In this document: piece after piece, positions 20,761 to 33,411 of the stretch | How positions within the stretch are numbered: the stretch's first letter is position 1 | Layout of the letters: the number at the start of each line of letters is the position of its first letter | NCBI GenBank assembly: GCA_964016875.1 | Contig: OZ024721.1 | Coordinates: 3,291,001-3,355,000 of the forward strand | DNA: 64,000 bases | Reading direction: 5' to 3' | DNA from: Fallopia convolvulus | Lineage: Eukaryota > Streptophyta > Magnoliopsida > Caryophyllales > Polygonaceae | Notes under the pieces: generated by a model | Told to the model about the DNA's origin: nothing | Seen by the model: only the letters and a program-made list of their open reading frames with translations | Database searches by the model: none | Program-made: the position numbers and the translations under genes

Positions 20761-21376
20761 TCACTAACCGGTTGGAAATTGCATTTTCTTATTACTTCAA
20801 CAAAACTAAAATACTTAAATAGCAAAGGAGAAACCAGAAAACTTACCAAATTCTAACTTGAGTTTTATCTAATTAAGGCTAGGGAAACTCAAATCACTTT
20901 GTCAACTCCTTGAAGATTATCGGGTATTCGTGTTGAATTGAATGATGTGAAATTGTGAATTGTCTCAATCTTGCATTGTTTTTGCGAGTATGTGTAGATG
21001 TCGATGTTTCCAGGGCTCTCCTTAGAGGCACAAAGATGTCCACGTATATCTTAATCGTTCAACTTGAATATGGACAAGATCCAAATCAGTTTCAAGGGTT
21101 TCATCAATGCCAAATTCCTATATTATCGCTCCATCTTTCCTTCTACATGTCATGCCAATTGGGTCAGTCGAATAGCTTCTGATCCGAAATCCGATTCCTC
21201 ATCTCTTTTTCACCGATGATATTTTATTATTCTTTAAAGCAAACTTGCAAGCATGTTCAAGGATAATTGAAGTTTTGAGTACATATAAACGAATATTTGG
21301 GCGGAAGAGTCATGTACTCATGTGACAATATCAGAAATTTGCTATATTCATAATGTAGCATCTCGGCGGATACAAC
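20761..21376. other. Spacer, no recognised gene
   Basis: Sequence around 20870-20940 (TAATTAAGGCTAGGGAAACT, ATTATCGGGTATTCG) resembles 56985-57050 upstream of the F-box gene, suggesting a shared old repeat. An open frame at 20955-21182 has no recognisable motif and is not called. A third, truncated tRNA-like remnant begins at 20710. Confidence 0.35.
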
Positions 21377-22126
21377 TAGCTAGGGTGTCAATCGGGCGGA
21401 TCGGGTTTGGCTTGGGTCAATTCAGTTTCGGGTAAGTTTGGATTCGGGTCAAATTTGGATATTTTGAAAATCGAGTCAAATTGGGTTGGATCATTTCGGG
21501 TCGGGTGTTCAATAATCGGGCAATGTCGGGTTTCGGGTCAATTTTGGCCAGGTCATTCGGTTTTTGATCCAACTTGATTTCGGATAAGTGCGGTTTTGGG
21601 TTACTTAGATTTTGAATTTAGTCGGATTTCGGGTGAGTCGGGTTTCGGGTTTTTCGGATTTTGGGTGAAGTTCATTTCGACTTTGGCTGAATTTCGGGAT
21701 AATCTGATTTCGAGTAAGCCGGATTTTGATTCAGACCGTATATCGAATGATGATTTTTTTTAGTTTAACTACTCTAGGGTCTAAATATTTAAGGTAACAT
21801 TTAAATTAAAAACATAATTATAATAAATATTAACTATTATTAATATTTTAAAACATAATGTAATTTTCGGATGGTTTCGGGTCGAGTAACTACGGATTTT
21901 CGGATGACTTCGGGTCAGATAGCATCGGATATCGGGTTGCATCAGGCTAGTCCATTCGGGTATAATCGGTTTTGGGTTAATCTCGAGTTCGGGTTTTTTC
22001 GGATTTGGGTCAAATCAGTTCGGGTCAAACATGTCTCGAATATAAAACTTTTTATTTTTTTCTCGGGTCGAGTCGGGTTCAGAGTCGGGCAGGTTTTTTG
22101 GGTCGGGTCAAGTTTTGACAGCCCTA
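21377..22126. mobile_element. hAT-like non-autonomous DNA element, TCGGGT-rich
   Basis: The ends are TAGCTAGGGTGTCAA and TTGACAGCCCTA, an inverted pair. The 8-bp target duplication GATACAAC lies at 21369-21376 and 22127-22134; 8 bp is typical of hAT elements. The interior is a degenerate run of TCGGGTTTCGGGT-like words with no ORF of transposase type. It is related in its termini (TAG..TGTCAA) to the MITEs at 25349, 30936 and 54572. Confidence 0.8.
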
Positions 22127-22159
22127 GATACAACCTCTTTTAGTACATATGATAGATGA

Positions 22160-23119
22160 TCTATAACTATATATTAAAGCTATACCTTTTCGAGCCACTA
22201 GAACGAAATTGTCATCACCTCATATTTACAAAATTAATTTTTTTATTTCTAATATTTAAAATTTTTTCTATTAAATTTTTCTTTAACTATTCTATCTTTA
22301 ACATCAAACAATTATCTATTTATAGTATAAAAATATTTTTTGAAAACTTCTTTATACAAATATTTAAAATTAAAGATAAAAAATTTAAAATATTTTTTAA
22401 ATAAGTATAAATATCTTTTATCTTTTAGCATGGTGTCTTTGAATGAATTTATTTATAGATACATTTTTTTCTTTTATAATAAAAAATTAATGATAAATAC
22501 TTATAATGTTAAAAAATAATAAAAATAGGTAATATCTATAATCTATATATTAAAGTTGTACCTTTTCGACCTAACAGAACGATTCTAACCCCACCTCATG
22601 CTTAAAAATTAATTTGTATTTCTATTATTATAACTTTTTTATATTAAATTATTTTTAACTATTTAAATTTATCTCTAACATCAAACAATATCTATTTAGT
22701 ATAACAATATTTTTTGAAATTCCTTATACAAGTATTTAAAATTAAAGATAAAATATTTCAAAATAAATATAAATATTTTAGCATATATCTTTTGACGAAT
22801 TTATTTATAGATATATAGTGATTTTCTTTTATAAAAAATTAATGATAAATATTTATAATTTTTAAAATTAATAAAAATGGATAATAAAATATTTAATAGA
22901 CATATTAAAATATTTGATAGACTTTAAATTTACTTATATGAAAACTAATAAAATATGAAGAGTATAATACTTAATTAAAAATTATATATATTTTACGAGT
23001 AATAAATTTTTTATATTAAAGTTTATATTATATTTTTATTTATTATTTATTAATATCCTATTTATAATGTTGATAAAGTATCGAATTATAGTCGTACATG
23101 GTACGACAGGTAAAATTAG
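22160..23119 (+). mobile_element. Non-autonomous Helitron(s)
   Basis: The 5' end TCTATAACTATATATTAAAG is a classic plant Helitron start. The 3' end has a GTCGTACATGGTACGAC hairpin shortly before AATTAG, followed by T. A second 5'-end-like sequence (TCTATATATTAAAG, about 22543) begins a repeat of the same left portion (ACCTCAT..TTAAAAATTAATTT), so a second copy is nested or tandem. There is no Rep/helicase. It belongs to the same family as the minus-strand Helitron at 26509-27434. Confidence 0.75.
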
Positions 23120-23504
23120 TTGGGGATAATTATTGAAGAATTCTTTGGGTTTGGTGTATTTTTGGTTGTCAATCGGGAAAAAACAACAACTGGTCGGTTG
23201 ATGTATTCTTTACTCTATTTTCTATTATTATTTGTAAATATGTCACTAGACTTTGGAATTTATGTTGTGGTTAATTATGTAGCTTGTTGTTTACCCGAGT
23301 TGGACACGAGAAAATAATTAATTTTTAATAAAAACACAATTTTCGTTAAAAATAAATAAAACACTTCTTTACCTTTTTTTTTATTTTACAAATATCAACT
23401 CCATCAGCTACATCAATATGGATTGAGCCTTATTAAATTTGAAAATTTGTCAAATTTCAAAATAATGTCTTAAAATATCTCGTACTAGTATTTATAGTGA
23501 TTTT
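23120..23504. other. Spacer, nothing recognised
   Basis: AT-rich, with no convincing coding sequence or repeat boundary. Confidence 0.3.
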
Positions 23505-23907
23505 CTCGTGAGTTTCAACTACAGCCCTGTCGATATACTCCACTTCTTGAGGGGATATAAGTTTAACTAAGTTACTTGTGATGCAAGCTAAATTTGAACT
23601 AGCGGTGTTCAACGGGTTCGGCGACCCGACCCTGACCCGACGTGCGACCCATGCGGGTTGGGTCGCGGGTCGAATTTTTTTTATTTCGCAAGTTGCGGGG
23701 TCGGGTCGGGTCAAACTCGCGCGGGTCGAATTTTTTTATTTTTTTAAAAATATATATTTTTATAATTTTATCAATGTATAAACTATTTTTTATAAAAAAA
23801 TCGTTGCATTTACGGGTCGACCAACAAACCCGACGAGTTTTTTTTAAAAAAATTACATGTTTTTAGGTTAAAAAAATACATGTTTTTAGGTCGACCAACA
23901 AACCCTA

Positions 23908-24060
23908 GGAAAGCTCATCCTACGCCACGTGCTCTTGAGCAATTAGATGAATAGCGCTACCTTAGAAGCGGCAGACTCTCAACTCAAACAAACCCTAATC
24001 GCCAGATTTCCCGTTTGCAACGCACACTGTATGATGTGCAATGGAGTTCTTACCTTGGAC
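23908..24060 (+). pseudogene. F-box/DUF295 gene fragment
   Basis: CGCCACGTGCTCTTGAG, CTTAGAAGCGGC, AACCCTAATCGCCAGATTTC and GCACACTGTATG match 57575-57705 in the F-box gene (linker between F-box and DUF295). Frames are broken. It is followed directly by LINE sequence, probably joined by insertion or template switching. Confidence 0.7.
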
Positions 24061-24074
24061 AAAAGGTTGCTGCT

Positions 24075-25335
24075 CTTGCTACTGAATATTTGCACAAAAG
24101 CTTGGCCAAAATGAGTAGAAAAAGAAACTTCAAATTTATGGATGAAAGTCTTCATTCTTCCAAAGAAAGTTCTTAAGGACATCAACAAACTTCTAAGGAA
24201 TTTTTTGTGGAGTGGCGCTTCTGAAGGCAACATGAATCTTGTTGCTTGGAATGATGTTACTAAATCAAGGGAAGAAGGTGGATTAGGGTTCAAGGAGCTC
24301 TTGGCTTGGAACAAAGCACATACTGCAAAATTGATCTTTGATATTGACTTTGGCGTCACCAGCATATGGTCTAAATGGTGTAATAAATGTATCAATAAGA
24401 ATGATTCAGTTTGGGACATCACGACTAGGGACAACGACAATTGGCTTTGGAAGTCCATTCTTCGCATTTGAGATGAACTAAAAAGCACACATTACATCAT
24501 TGGCACTGCGAACTAGAATCGTATCTGGACCTGCAGCAACTCTGGCACGATTTGCCGAGATCTTTATGAGATATGGAGATACAAGGGGCCGGTTGTTGGC
24601 TGGGGTAATGTCATTTGGAAATATCATATTATTCCAAGATGCACCTTCGTTGTCTGGCTTGCTGCTAGGGACCTGCCCTGAATCGAGATACGCTTCACAA
24701 GTTTGGCTTGCTCCAATCAAATCTTTTCCCTAGCCTCTTTGTTCTGTTGCTGTTGAGACTTCTTAGCATACTTGGTTTGATTTCCCTTTTTCCAATGCAG
24801 TGATTTCATATGTGATGAATTGGGTCGGCGTTGGAATTGTGTTGAATGGCATGAGCAATTGGCTTCTATGGTTAGCTTCTAGCAACCATAAAAAGTCAAT
24901 TATTTTTAAGCTTAGGATTACAGCCTTTACAACTGCATCATATCCCATTTGGAACCATATAAATGGTGTTTGCTTTCAAAATGAGATTCCAAATCCTATT
25001 GTGTGTGCTTAGAAAGCCATTCGCTTCACCAAGGAACGACATCGAGCCAAGGTCAAGGACCCCAAGAACGTCCTTCGTCATTGGATCAACTAAAACTCCT
25101 GATTTGTGAAACTGCCGTACATCTAGGTTGATTGTATATTTGAGCTGAATTTTATTTTCTGTCTCAGTGCTCAACACTTAACTCTTATCCTTTTGAGGTT
25201 GATACCTTGTGTTGTGAGATTGTTGACCATGGGGCTGTTAATGTGAGAACTTGCTTAGTTTTGCTAAGCTCTTTTTGTAAATGTGTATTTTTATTTATTA
25301 ATTGGAAATTTATTCTTTTCCAAAAAAAGCTTCCA
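24075..25335 (+). mobile_element. L1 LINE 3' end fragment, copy I
   Basis: The frame at 24142 encodes the RT thumb and connection region (LRNFLWSGASEGNMNLVAW, SREEGGLGFKELLAWNKAH). Further frames carry zf-RVT remnants (FVVWLAARD-type, about 24650) and the C-terminal tail (AIWNHINGVCFQNEI region, about 24940-25000). It ends in TTCCAAAAAAAGC at about 25319-25331, a short poly(A)-like tail. It is 5'-truncated and riddled with stops. It is a different L1 lineage from the LINE at 6-12 kb. Confidence 0.8.
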
Positions 25336-25348
25336 GATGAATCACCGC

Positions 25349-25722
25349 TAGATCTGTCAATCAGGTCGGTTTTGTTATGGGTCACGGGTCAATCAGTTCG
25401 AATTATTGCGGGTTATTAGCCGAGTCAAATTGACAAACGGGTCTAAAATATTATTTTTATGATTATTGAAATCAATTTTTAATTAAATAATAATATTTAA
25501 TTACAATATACTATTTTTATGTATTTTATTAATAAAGTATATTATAACTTTCAAAATAAATTTTATAAATTCTATAAGATATACTAAATCGATCAGCCCA
25601 ACGGGAGTTCTATCGGGTTCGGTTTATTTTCGCTTTCATGTTCAATTTTTCGGGTCTTGACCCTAAAACTATCGAGCGGTTCGAGTCGGATTTGCGGGTT
25701 AGGTTAGCTTTTGACAACTCTA
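25349..25722. mobile_element. hAT-like MITE, copy I
   Basis: The termini are TAGATCTGTCAA and TTGACAACTCTA. The 8-bp target duplication ATCACCGC lies at 25341-25348 and 25723-25730. 374 bp, with GGGTC-rich ends and an AT-rich centre. The identical target site in copies II and III shows it was present before the block duplicated. Confidence 0.85.
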
Positions 25723-26508
25723 ATCACCGCCAATTTGGTAGTAACACAAATTAAAAATAATACTCAAATATTAGCTAGGTTCAATAGGGTAAAATATTCA
25801 TATTATCTAACAGTGAGATATGAATTATATAAAAAATATCTTATAAATTAAAAAAGAGCATATATCTAAGATTTAATACTTGGAGTGCAAGTTCTCCAAG
25901 GCATGTATTTAAATAGTCCAAGCAACTTTTATTAATTTTAATCTAGCTTATAAATTAAGCTATCTCCTCTTACCACCATATATAAATAGGGGAACAATTA
26001 ATTAATCTTTGCTAATCGTAAGAAATTCTTATAAATTAAGCTAGGTTTATTGACGTTGGTTAGATAAAAACAAGTAACACCAAACCGTCACCATGATCCC
26101 CTCCTCCGTGCGTGTTTTAAGCAAAGTGAATTTGCACGGAGGGGGAGGATGATGGGGATGGTTTGATGTTACTAATACATGTAAAATTCAAAAGATGTAA
26201 AATACAAAAGATGGGTGATGGTTTGATGGTACTAAAAGATGGTTATTCTAAACTTTATATTGCTTAATTCTTGTGAGATCGGATCGATCCTAGTGTACTG
26301 TTTTTTGTTGTGAAATTTCATCTAAGCAAACTGCAAGTTGTCGAAAACTAAACATTGTAAATTTGCTTTCTATGTGTATTTTTTATTTGTTGAGTTTTAC
26401 TTTGTGTGTTTTTATTATTTTCCATTCAACCAAATATTGATCTTCAACCAAATTTTAGCATTGCAAGATTTTGTATTACGACACGTTGATAATAGTAAAC
26501 TATTTTAA

Positions 26509-27434
26509 CTAGTTATACCCGTGGTGTCATGCACGACTATGGTTCGATATTTTATAAATATTAAGTAAAAATATAATATAAAAATTAATGTAAGTAATTT
26601 ATTGCATGTACAATGCAAAAACAAAATTATTTTTTGGAGTCAAATAAAACGAATGAAATATAAATTATTAATTTTAATTTTAAGAATAAAAAAGATTATT
26701 AAGGTAAAATATGTACATTTATCATTTTCCTTGATGCTATTTCATAGATATTTAATTTTAAAAAAATAACATATGAATAAAAAAATATTTATATATTAGA
26801 ATATGGAAGAGATAAGAATTACGTAAAATAATAATTAAATTAATAAATAAGATATAATAGAATATGAAAGATAAAGATAAAAATAATTCATTTATAGAAA
26901 ATAATTTAAAAAACTAATTTATTTTTCCTTAAGGTGGGCCAAACTCATTTTGTGAATCGATAAAGTAAAGATTAGATAAGATTAAATATTATATTTCCTA
27001 TTTCTTTTTATGTACCTTAATTTAGAGGTTATCAAATATTTCAATATATCTATTAAATTTTATACTACCTATTGTTATTATTCTTAAACATTTTAAGTGT
27101 TATCATTAATTTTTTTATTATAAAAGATATATATATATATATATAGATTCGTGAAAAGATATCATTCTAAAAGATAAAAGATATTTATACTTATTTTAAA
27201 ATATTTTAAATTTGTTATCTTTAATTTTAAATATTTATATAAGGAAGTTTTCAAAAAATATTGTTATACTAATAGATATTTGTTTGATGTTAAAGATAGA
27301 TTTAAATAGGTAAAGAAGAATTTAATAGGAAAAAATTAAAATATTAGGAATAAAAATTAATTTTGTAAATATGAGGTGGAGCTAGAATCGTTCTGGTGGC
27401 TCAAAAAGGTATATCTTTAATATATAGTTATAGA
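26509..27434 (-). mobile_element. Non-autonomous Helitron in copy I
   Basis: On the minus strand it starts TCTATAACTATATATTAAAG (ending at 27434) and ends CGTGCATGACACCACGGG then ATAACTAG (26509). It lies between A and T. The paralogous empty site survives in copy II at about 32155-32175 (CTTTAATTTTCGTA), which confirms both boundaries. There is no ORF. Confidence 0.9.
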
Positions 27435-28842
27435 TTCTCGTACCTTGTACGAATCTAATTTAAAATAATTTTAAAAGCATTATTTTTAACTTGTTCTTAT
27501 GGCGTTTTTCCCAAGAAATTTTTTAAAAGCATTATTACAAAGTATTGATTTGCTTTGGAGAGAAGAATGTGCAATGGCTTTTGAGATGGCGAAGGAAGTG
27601 ATAAGGTGAAAGACTTCTAGAAAAAAATTGAGAATATTTTTAATAGATTCTTTAATATCTTTTTTTTGTAGAATGTCTTGTCTTCAATTAATTGTTTCCT
27701 CTTTTTTTTGGTCATCTTGTTCATTAGTTGTTTGACCTAATACAATTCTTAAAAATAGATAAAAGAAGAAAGAAAATAGTGGAGATGAATCAAATAATGA
27801 CAAAAGATGAATAAATAATAGAAGATAATATCATCCAAACCAATTCACGCTAATCGAATTTAAAAATGAATCAAACCTCAATGAGTAGTGAAATTGGCGT
27901 TTGTAAAAGCTAAATTCACCTAATCAATATTAATAATGGATGAACCAAACCTCTTGGTTGATTTTGTTTCGAGAATAATGGGAATAAGATTAAAATGATT
28001 TGAGAGAGATGCTACTTTTTAACGTATTAGTGGTGAGGGATAATTTATTAATTATGTGGTTAAGTAGGAGAAGAATTTTTTTAAAACATTTGGTCTAAAT
28101 GGTGTAATAAATGTATCAATAAGAATGATTCAGTTTTGGACATCACGACAGCTGGCTTTGGAAGTCCATTCTCCGCATTCGAGATGAACGGAAAAGCACA
28201 CATAGCATCATTGGCACTACGAACTGGAATCGTATCTGGACTCGCATCAACTCTAGCACGATTTGCCGAGATCTTAGATATGGAGAGACAATTGCCCGAT
28301 TATTGGCTGGGGTAACGTCATTTGGAAACATCATATTATTCCAAGATACGCATTCGTTGTCTGGCTTGCCGCTAGGGACCGTACCATGAATCGAGATAGG
28401 CTTCACAGGTTTGGCTTGCTCCAATCAAATCTTTGCCCTAGCCTCTTTGATTTGTTGTTGTTGAGACTTCTTAGCATACTTGGTTTGATTGCCCTTTTTC
28501 CAATGCGGTGATTTCATATGTGATGAATTGGGTTGGCGTTGGAATTATGTTGAATGGCATGAGCGATTGGCTTCTATGGTTAGCTTCTAACAACCATCAA
28601 AAGTCAGTTATTTCTAAGCTTAGGATTACAACCTTTATAACTGCATCATATGCCATTTGGATCCATATAAATGATGTTTCCTTTCAAAATGAGATTCCAA
28701 ATCTTGTTGTGTGTGCTTAGAAAGCCATTCGCCTCACCAAGGAACGACTTCGAGCTAATGTCAACGACCCCAAGAACGTCCTTCCTCATTGGTTCAACTA
28801 AAACTCCTGATTTGTGAAACTACCATGCATCTAGGTTGATGG

Positions 28843-30697
28843 TGTAACATCCCCGACCAAAGTGCATACGTCATTCTGCATTCATATAAGATTAAGAGCA
28901 TATGCATAGCATATTGGCATGATATATAGTGAGTTTTTAAAAGTAATATTTATTTTCTAATTAAGTTTATTATATTTTAAAAAGTTTTTAAAAAAAAGTT
29001 AATTATTAATTATTTTAAGGTAAAGTTTATAGTAAACGAGATTTAAGGGTGCAAATTGTAGTTTTTTTTTATAAAAAATGCCGACTTTGGCAGAGAGATA
29101 TATATGCTTGAATTCTTCTTCGTGAGCATTCAAAAGAGACGAAAAAAATGAGACCATACAGAGAAAGAATTCGAGAGAGAAAAAGAAATAGGCAAGTTTA
29201 ATTTTGGTGGTTTGATCTCGTTTTTATATAAGATTTATTCTATCGGATATTAATCTCGAAGTACAAGCTTTGATTTGGTAAGTTTTAATTAGTTAATTGT
29301 TTATCTGGATTTTTCTAATTTTTCCAGATCTAGATCTACAGTTGGTTTTGATTCAGAAATCGGTCGGTTTATAGTTCTCAGAGGGTGTTTTCGATATCGG
29401 ATTTATATTTGGTAAAAGATTTCAGAGTATTTTTAGGGTTTCTCCTTGTAATGATATTAGGGAGCCCTTTGATCAAGTTTTTCAGAAAGGTTTAAACTAG
29501 AAAAATGTTCTTCTACATATATAGTTTATCGTTGTCAAGTTTTAAAGGATTTGGATATATATGCAAGAAGTTATAATGCATTCTGGCATATAATTGCATT
29601 TGGGGTTAGAGTTTATAAGAGTAAATAGCCTAATTTGCATTGGGTTACATATAGGAGCCCAAGTAATAGACCGTGGTCAGAGTCAGGGGGAGGAATATAG
29701 TATCTGTCTTAAACAGGTGAGTATAGACCGGAGATTCAACCCTATGTGCTATATGTGAAATATGAATATATAGATATGTGCGCTATATGTGATATATGAG
29801 GTATATGGATATATGTGTTATATGAGCCATATGGATATGTGTACTATATGATTTATTTGGATATATGTGATAGCTCTGAAATTTCCAGAGTTGTTTGCAC
29901 AGAAAGTATGTTAACAGATAGCATATGATATATGATTACAGGATGCACTTGATTGCATAGCATATTGCATGAGATTTAAAGGACCTGTGACTGTCTTGCC
30001 CTGAACTGTAATGAGGAAATCTTCAGATTTCTTTCTTAAAGAATACAGGATCTTCGGATCATACAGGACCTACGGGTCAATGAGGAGATCTTCGGATTTC
30101 TTTCTTAAAGCGACCATAAGAGTCATAATGAGGAGATCTTCGGATTTCTTTCTTAAAGGGGACCATAATTGTCCATATATAGTAAACCCGGGGCAGATTC
30201 AGGCTTGAACAGTTCACAGAATAATGAATCGGATACATCAACATTTGCATTTGCATAGTAAATTCATATATGACATATATAATATGTATGAATATGTATA
30301 TCGACCAATTGATTGGCATTGTGTGAAATAATTGATGATGGTTTATATTCACTGAGTATGCGACTCACGTAAATCGCAAACAATTTTTCAGGCTCAGCTA
30401 GAACTTTTGGCATGTGTCTCTTTTAGAGGTGACATTCATACAGGTCGGCCGGCTAAAGCTCAATGCAACCTTCTCCTCCTCATTTTGCATCATAGACATA
30501 TGAGTTGTAATAGAAGTTAGAGTAATAGATGTTTTAGTATGAGAAGTAACAACATAGATGTGTGTGTGTGTGCAACCCTTTATGGTTGTTGCTTTCTGCT
30601 TTATGCTTATGTGGATAGTTGCATATATGTGAATTATATGTTTAAATGTGAAATAAGTTATTACAAAGTATACGTCATAGGGTATAGGGGTGTCACA
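28843..30697. mobile_element. Solo LTR of a Ty3/gypsy (chromovirus-like) element
   Basis: Ends are TGTAACATCCCC and GGGGTGTCACA, the TGTAACACCC-type terminus seen in many plant Del/Tekay LTRs. The 5-bp target duplication GATGG lies at 28838-28842 and 30698-30702. 1855 bp with no internal domain or second LTR, so it is a solo LTR left by recombination. It contains a TATATG-word region (29740-29880) and three direct repeats (30010-30160). Confidence 0.85.
30010..30160. repeat. Three tandem copies of a 31-bp unit in the solo LTR
   Basis: ATGAGGAGATCTTCGGATTT followed by CTTTCTTAAAG occurs at about 30011 (with AAATCTTCAG variants), 30079 and 30128. Spacing is about 50-68 bp. The translated ORF over it is a by-product of the repeat. 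Confidence 0.8.
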
Positions 30698-30935
30698 GAT
30701 GGTATATATATTTGAGCTGAATTTTAGTTTCTGTCTTAGTGCTGAACTCTTAAGTCCTATCCTTGTGAGCTTGATACGTACCTTGTCTTGTGTGATTGTT
30801 GACCATGGGGCTTGTTCATATGTTAACGAGAGAACTTGCTTAGTTTTGCTAAACTCTTTTTGTAAATGGTTATTTTTATTTATCAATTGGAAATTTACCC
30901 TTTTCCAAAAAAAAAGCTTCTAGATGAATCACCGC

Positions 30936-31345
30936 TAGAGCTGTCAATTGGATCGGGTCAGGCGGGTTCGGTCATTTCGGTTTCAATTTATATCAGCATC
31001 GGTTTCGTTACGGGTCACGGTTCAATTAGGTCGGGTTGTTGCGAGTCGAGTTGACCAGCGGGTCTAAAATATCATTTTTATGATTATTAAAATTAATTTT
31101 TAATTAAATAATAATATTTAGTTACAATATACTATTTTAATGTATTTTACTAATAAAATATATTATAAGTTTAAAATTAAATTTTTATAAATTCTATAAA
31201 ATATACTAAATCGATCAACCCAACAAAGGTTTTATCGGGTTCGGTTTATTTTGGATTTCGGCTTTAAATTTTTGGGTCTTGATCCTAAAATTATCGAGCG
31301 GTTCGAGTCAGGTTTTGCGGATTAGATCAGCTTTTGACAGCTCTA
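30936..31345. mobile_element. hAT-like MITE, copy II
   Basis: The termini TAGAGCTGTCAA and TTGACAGCTCTA are perfectly inverted. The target duplication ATCACCGC flanks both sides. 410 bp. It is the best preserved of the three copies. Confidence 0.88.
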
Positions 31346-32930
31346 ATCACCGCCAAACTGGTAGCTAGTAACGCGAATTAAAAATAATACTCAAATATTA
31401 GCTAGGTTATTTAGGGTAAAATATTCTTATTATCTAACAATGAGGTATAAATTATATAAAAAATATCTTACTATGATTTAATACTTGGGAGTGCAAATTC
31501 TCCAAGGCATGTATTGAAATACTCCAAGTAATTTTTATTAATTTTAATCTAGCTTATAAATTAAGCTACCTCCTCTCACCACCATATATAAATAGGGGAA
31601 CAATTAATGTTTGCTAATTGTAAAAAATTCTTATAAATTAAGCTAGGTTTCATTAGTGATGGTGAGATAAAAACAGTAACATCAAACTGCCACCATGATC
31701 CCTTCCTCCGTGCGTGTTTTATGTTGTCTAAGCAAAGTGAACTTGCACGAAGGGAGAGGATGATGGGGATGGTTTGATGTTACTAATATATACATGTAAA
31801 ATTCAAAAGATGTAAAATACAAAAGATGGGTGATGGTTTGATGCTACCAGCCAACTACTAATTATTCTAAGCTATTTGTAAAATACAAAAGATGGTTAAT
31901 TATTCTAAACTTTATATTGCTTAAATCTTGTGAGATCGGATCCTAGTGTACTGTTTTTTGTTGTGAAATTTCATCTAAGCAAACTGCAAGTTGTCGAAAA
32001 TTAAACATTGTAACTTTGCTTTCTATGTGTGTTTTTTTATTTAGTGAGTTTTACTTTGTGTGGTTTTATTATTTTCCATTCAACCTAATATTGAGCTTCG
32101 GCCAAATTTTAGCATTGCATGTATTTGTATTACGGCATGTTAATAATAGTAAACTACTTTAATTTTCGTATTTTGTACGAATCTAATTTAAAATAATTTT
32201 ATAAGATTTAATTGTAACTTGTTCTTAAAACTTTTTTTTCCGAGAAACTTTCAAGTCTGAATAATATTTTCTTTGAAAAAAAAATTACAAAGTGATGATT
32301 TTCTTAGGAGAGAAGAATGTGCAATGGTTTTTGAGATGGTGTTCGAAGGAAGTGATAAGGTGAAAACGTTTTAGAAAAAAATTGAGAATTTTTTTAAAAG
32401 ATTGTTTAATATCTTTTTTTTGGCAGAATGTTTAATATCTTTTTAATCTGCTAAACACTATGTCTTGTCTTCAATCAATTGTTTCCTCCTTTTTTGGGGA
32501 TCTAGTTCCATTGAAGTTAACAAAAACAAGACCTTTTTTTGGTCATCTTGTTCATTAGTTGTTTGACCTAATACAATTCTCAAAAATAGATAAAAGAAGA
32601 AAGGAAATAGTGGAGTTGAATCAAATAATGGCAAAAGATGAAATAAATAATAGATGATAATATCATCCAAACCAATTCACGCTAATCGAATTTATAAATG
32701 AACCAAACCTCAATGAGGGCAATTGGCGTTCGTAAAAGGTAAATTCGTCCAATCAATATTAATAATGGATGAACCAAACCTCTTGGTTAATTTTGTTTCG
32801 AGAATAATGAGTATGAGATTAAAATGATTTCAGAGAGATGCTACTTTTTAACGTATTAGTATTAGCGGTGAGGGATGATTTATTAATTATGTGGTTAAGT
32901 AGGAGAAGAAGTGGTTTATTGTTAATGTTA

Positions 32931-33411
32931 GTAGGGATGGGTAGTTTCTAATTGGATTGTACTCTAGTAGAGTTGTAATTTAACTCTGTGGGTAAATTTG
33001 GTGAGATCTTCACCATTAAAATGAAAATTAATAGACTAGATTTAATTTGTTTTCTAATTTTCTTTTATCTTTTCTAGGATTTATTAATTTCTATTAGGGT
33101 TAACAACTAACCCTACCAAATTCTAACAATTTCTAATTGGATGCCAAAACAAATACAATTTTTATTAATTTAAATTTCTTTTTAAATTTTTTTTGTGATC
33201 ATCGCTTAATTTAAAAAAATTATTTATTGCTACAACTTCTTTTTTCAATAATTATGACAGTGACACAATTTTTAAAATAAATCTCCTTATATTAATACTA
33301 CTTCCTTACTAGTGTTTATTAATTTATGTTGTTTCATTATCTTATCAAAATTGTTCACACACTTTTTAGGGTTGTTAGAGTATTCTCTTCTATCTCCTTT
33401 GGTTCTGTAAC
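32931..33411. other. AT-rich spacer
   Basis: No recognised gene or repeat boundary. Confidence 0.3.

Larger units (their letters stand above)
23505..28088. repeat. Duplicated block, copy I
   Basis: Left part 23505-24365 matches 50505-50965. From 24366 (TATGGTCTAAATGGTGTAA) to about 28075 it is repeated head-to-tail by 28089-32912 and again by 50975-56880. Contents: TCGGGT-type repeat (23600-23890), F-box scrap, LINE 3' end, hAT MITE, AT-rich tail with CTCCTCCGTGCGTG, and a Helitron insertion unique to this copy. Junction I/II is near 28075-28089, where GTAGGAGAAGAA meets TTGGTCTAAATGG. Confidence 0.8.
28089..32930. repeat. Duplicated block, copy II
   Basis: Head-to-tail duplicate of copy I beginning within the LINE fragment. 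LINE pieces are 28089-28842 and 30698-30915, then MITE (30936), AT-rich tail to GGAGAAGAAGTGG at about 32910. It lacks the Helitron of copy I but holds a solo LTR. Removing insertions leaves about 2.8-3.0 kb in each copy. Confidence 0.8.

Noticed and set aside
20955..21182. 75-codon ORF
   Set aside because: No motif, no good start context, no copy elsewhere in the window; chance length for this composition.
22156..22404. 82-codon Lys/Phe/Ile-rich ORF
   Set aside because: Low-complexity AT-rich Helitron sequence.
24478..25177. Minus-strand ORFs repeated at 51373-51784
   Set aside because: Antisense of the duplicated LINE 3' end.
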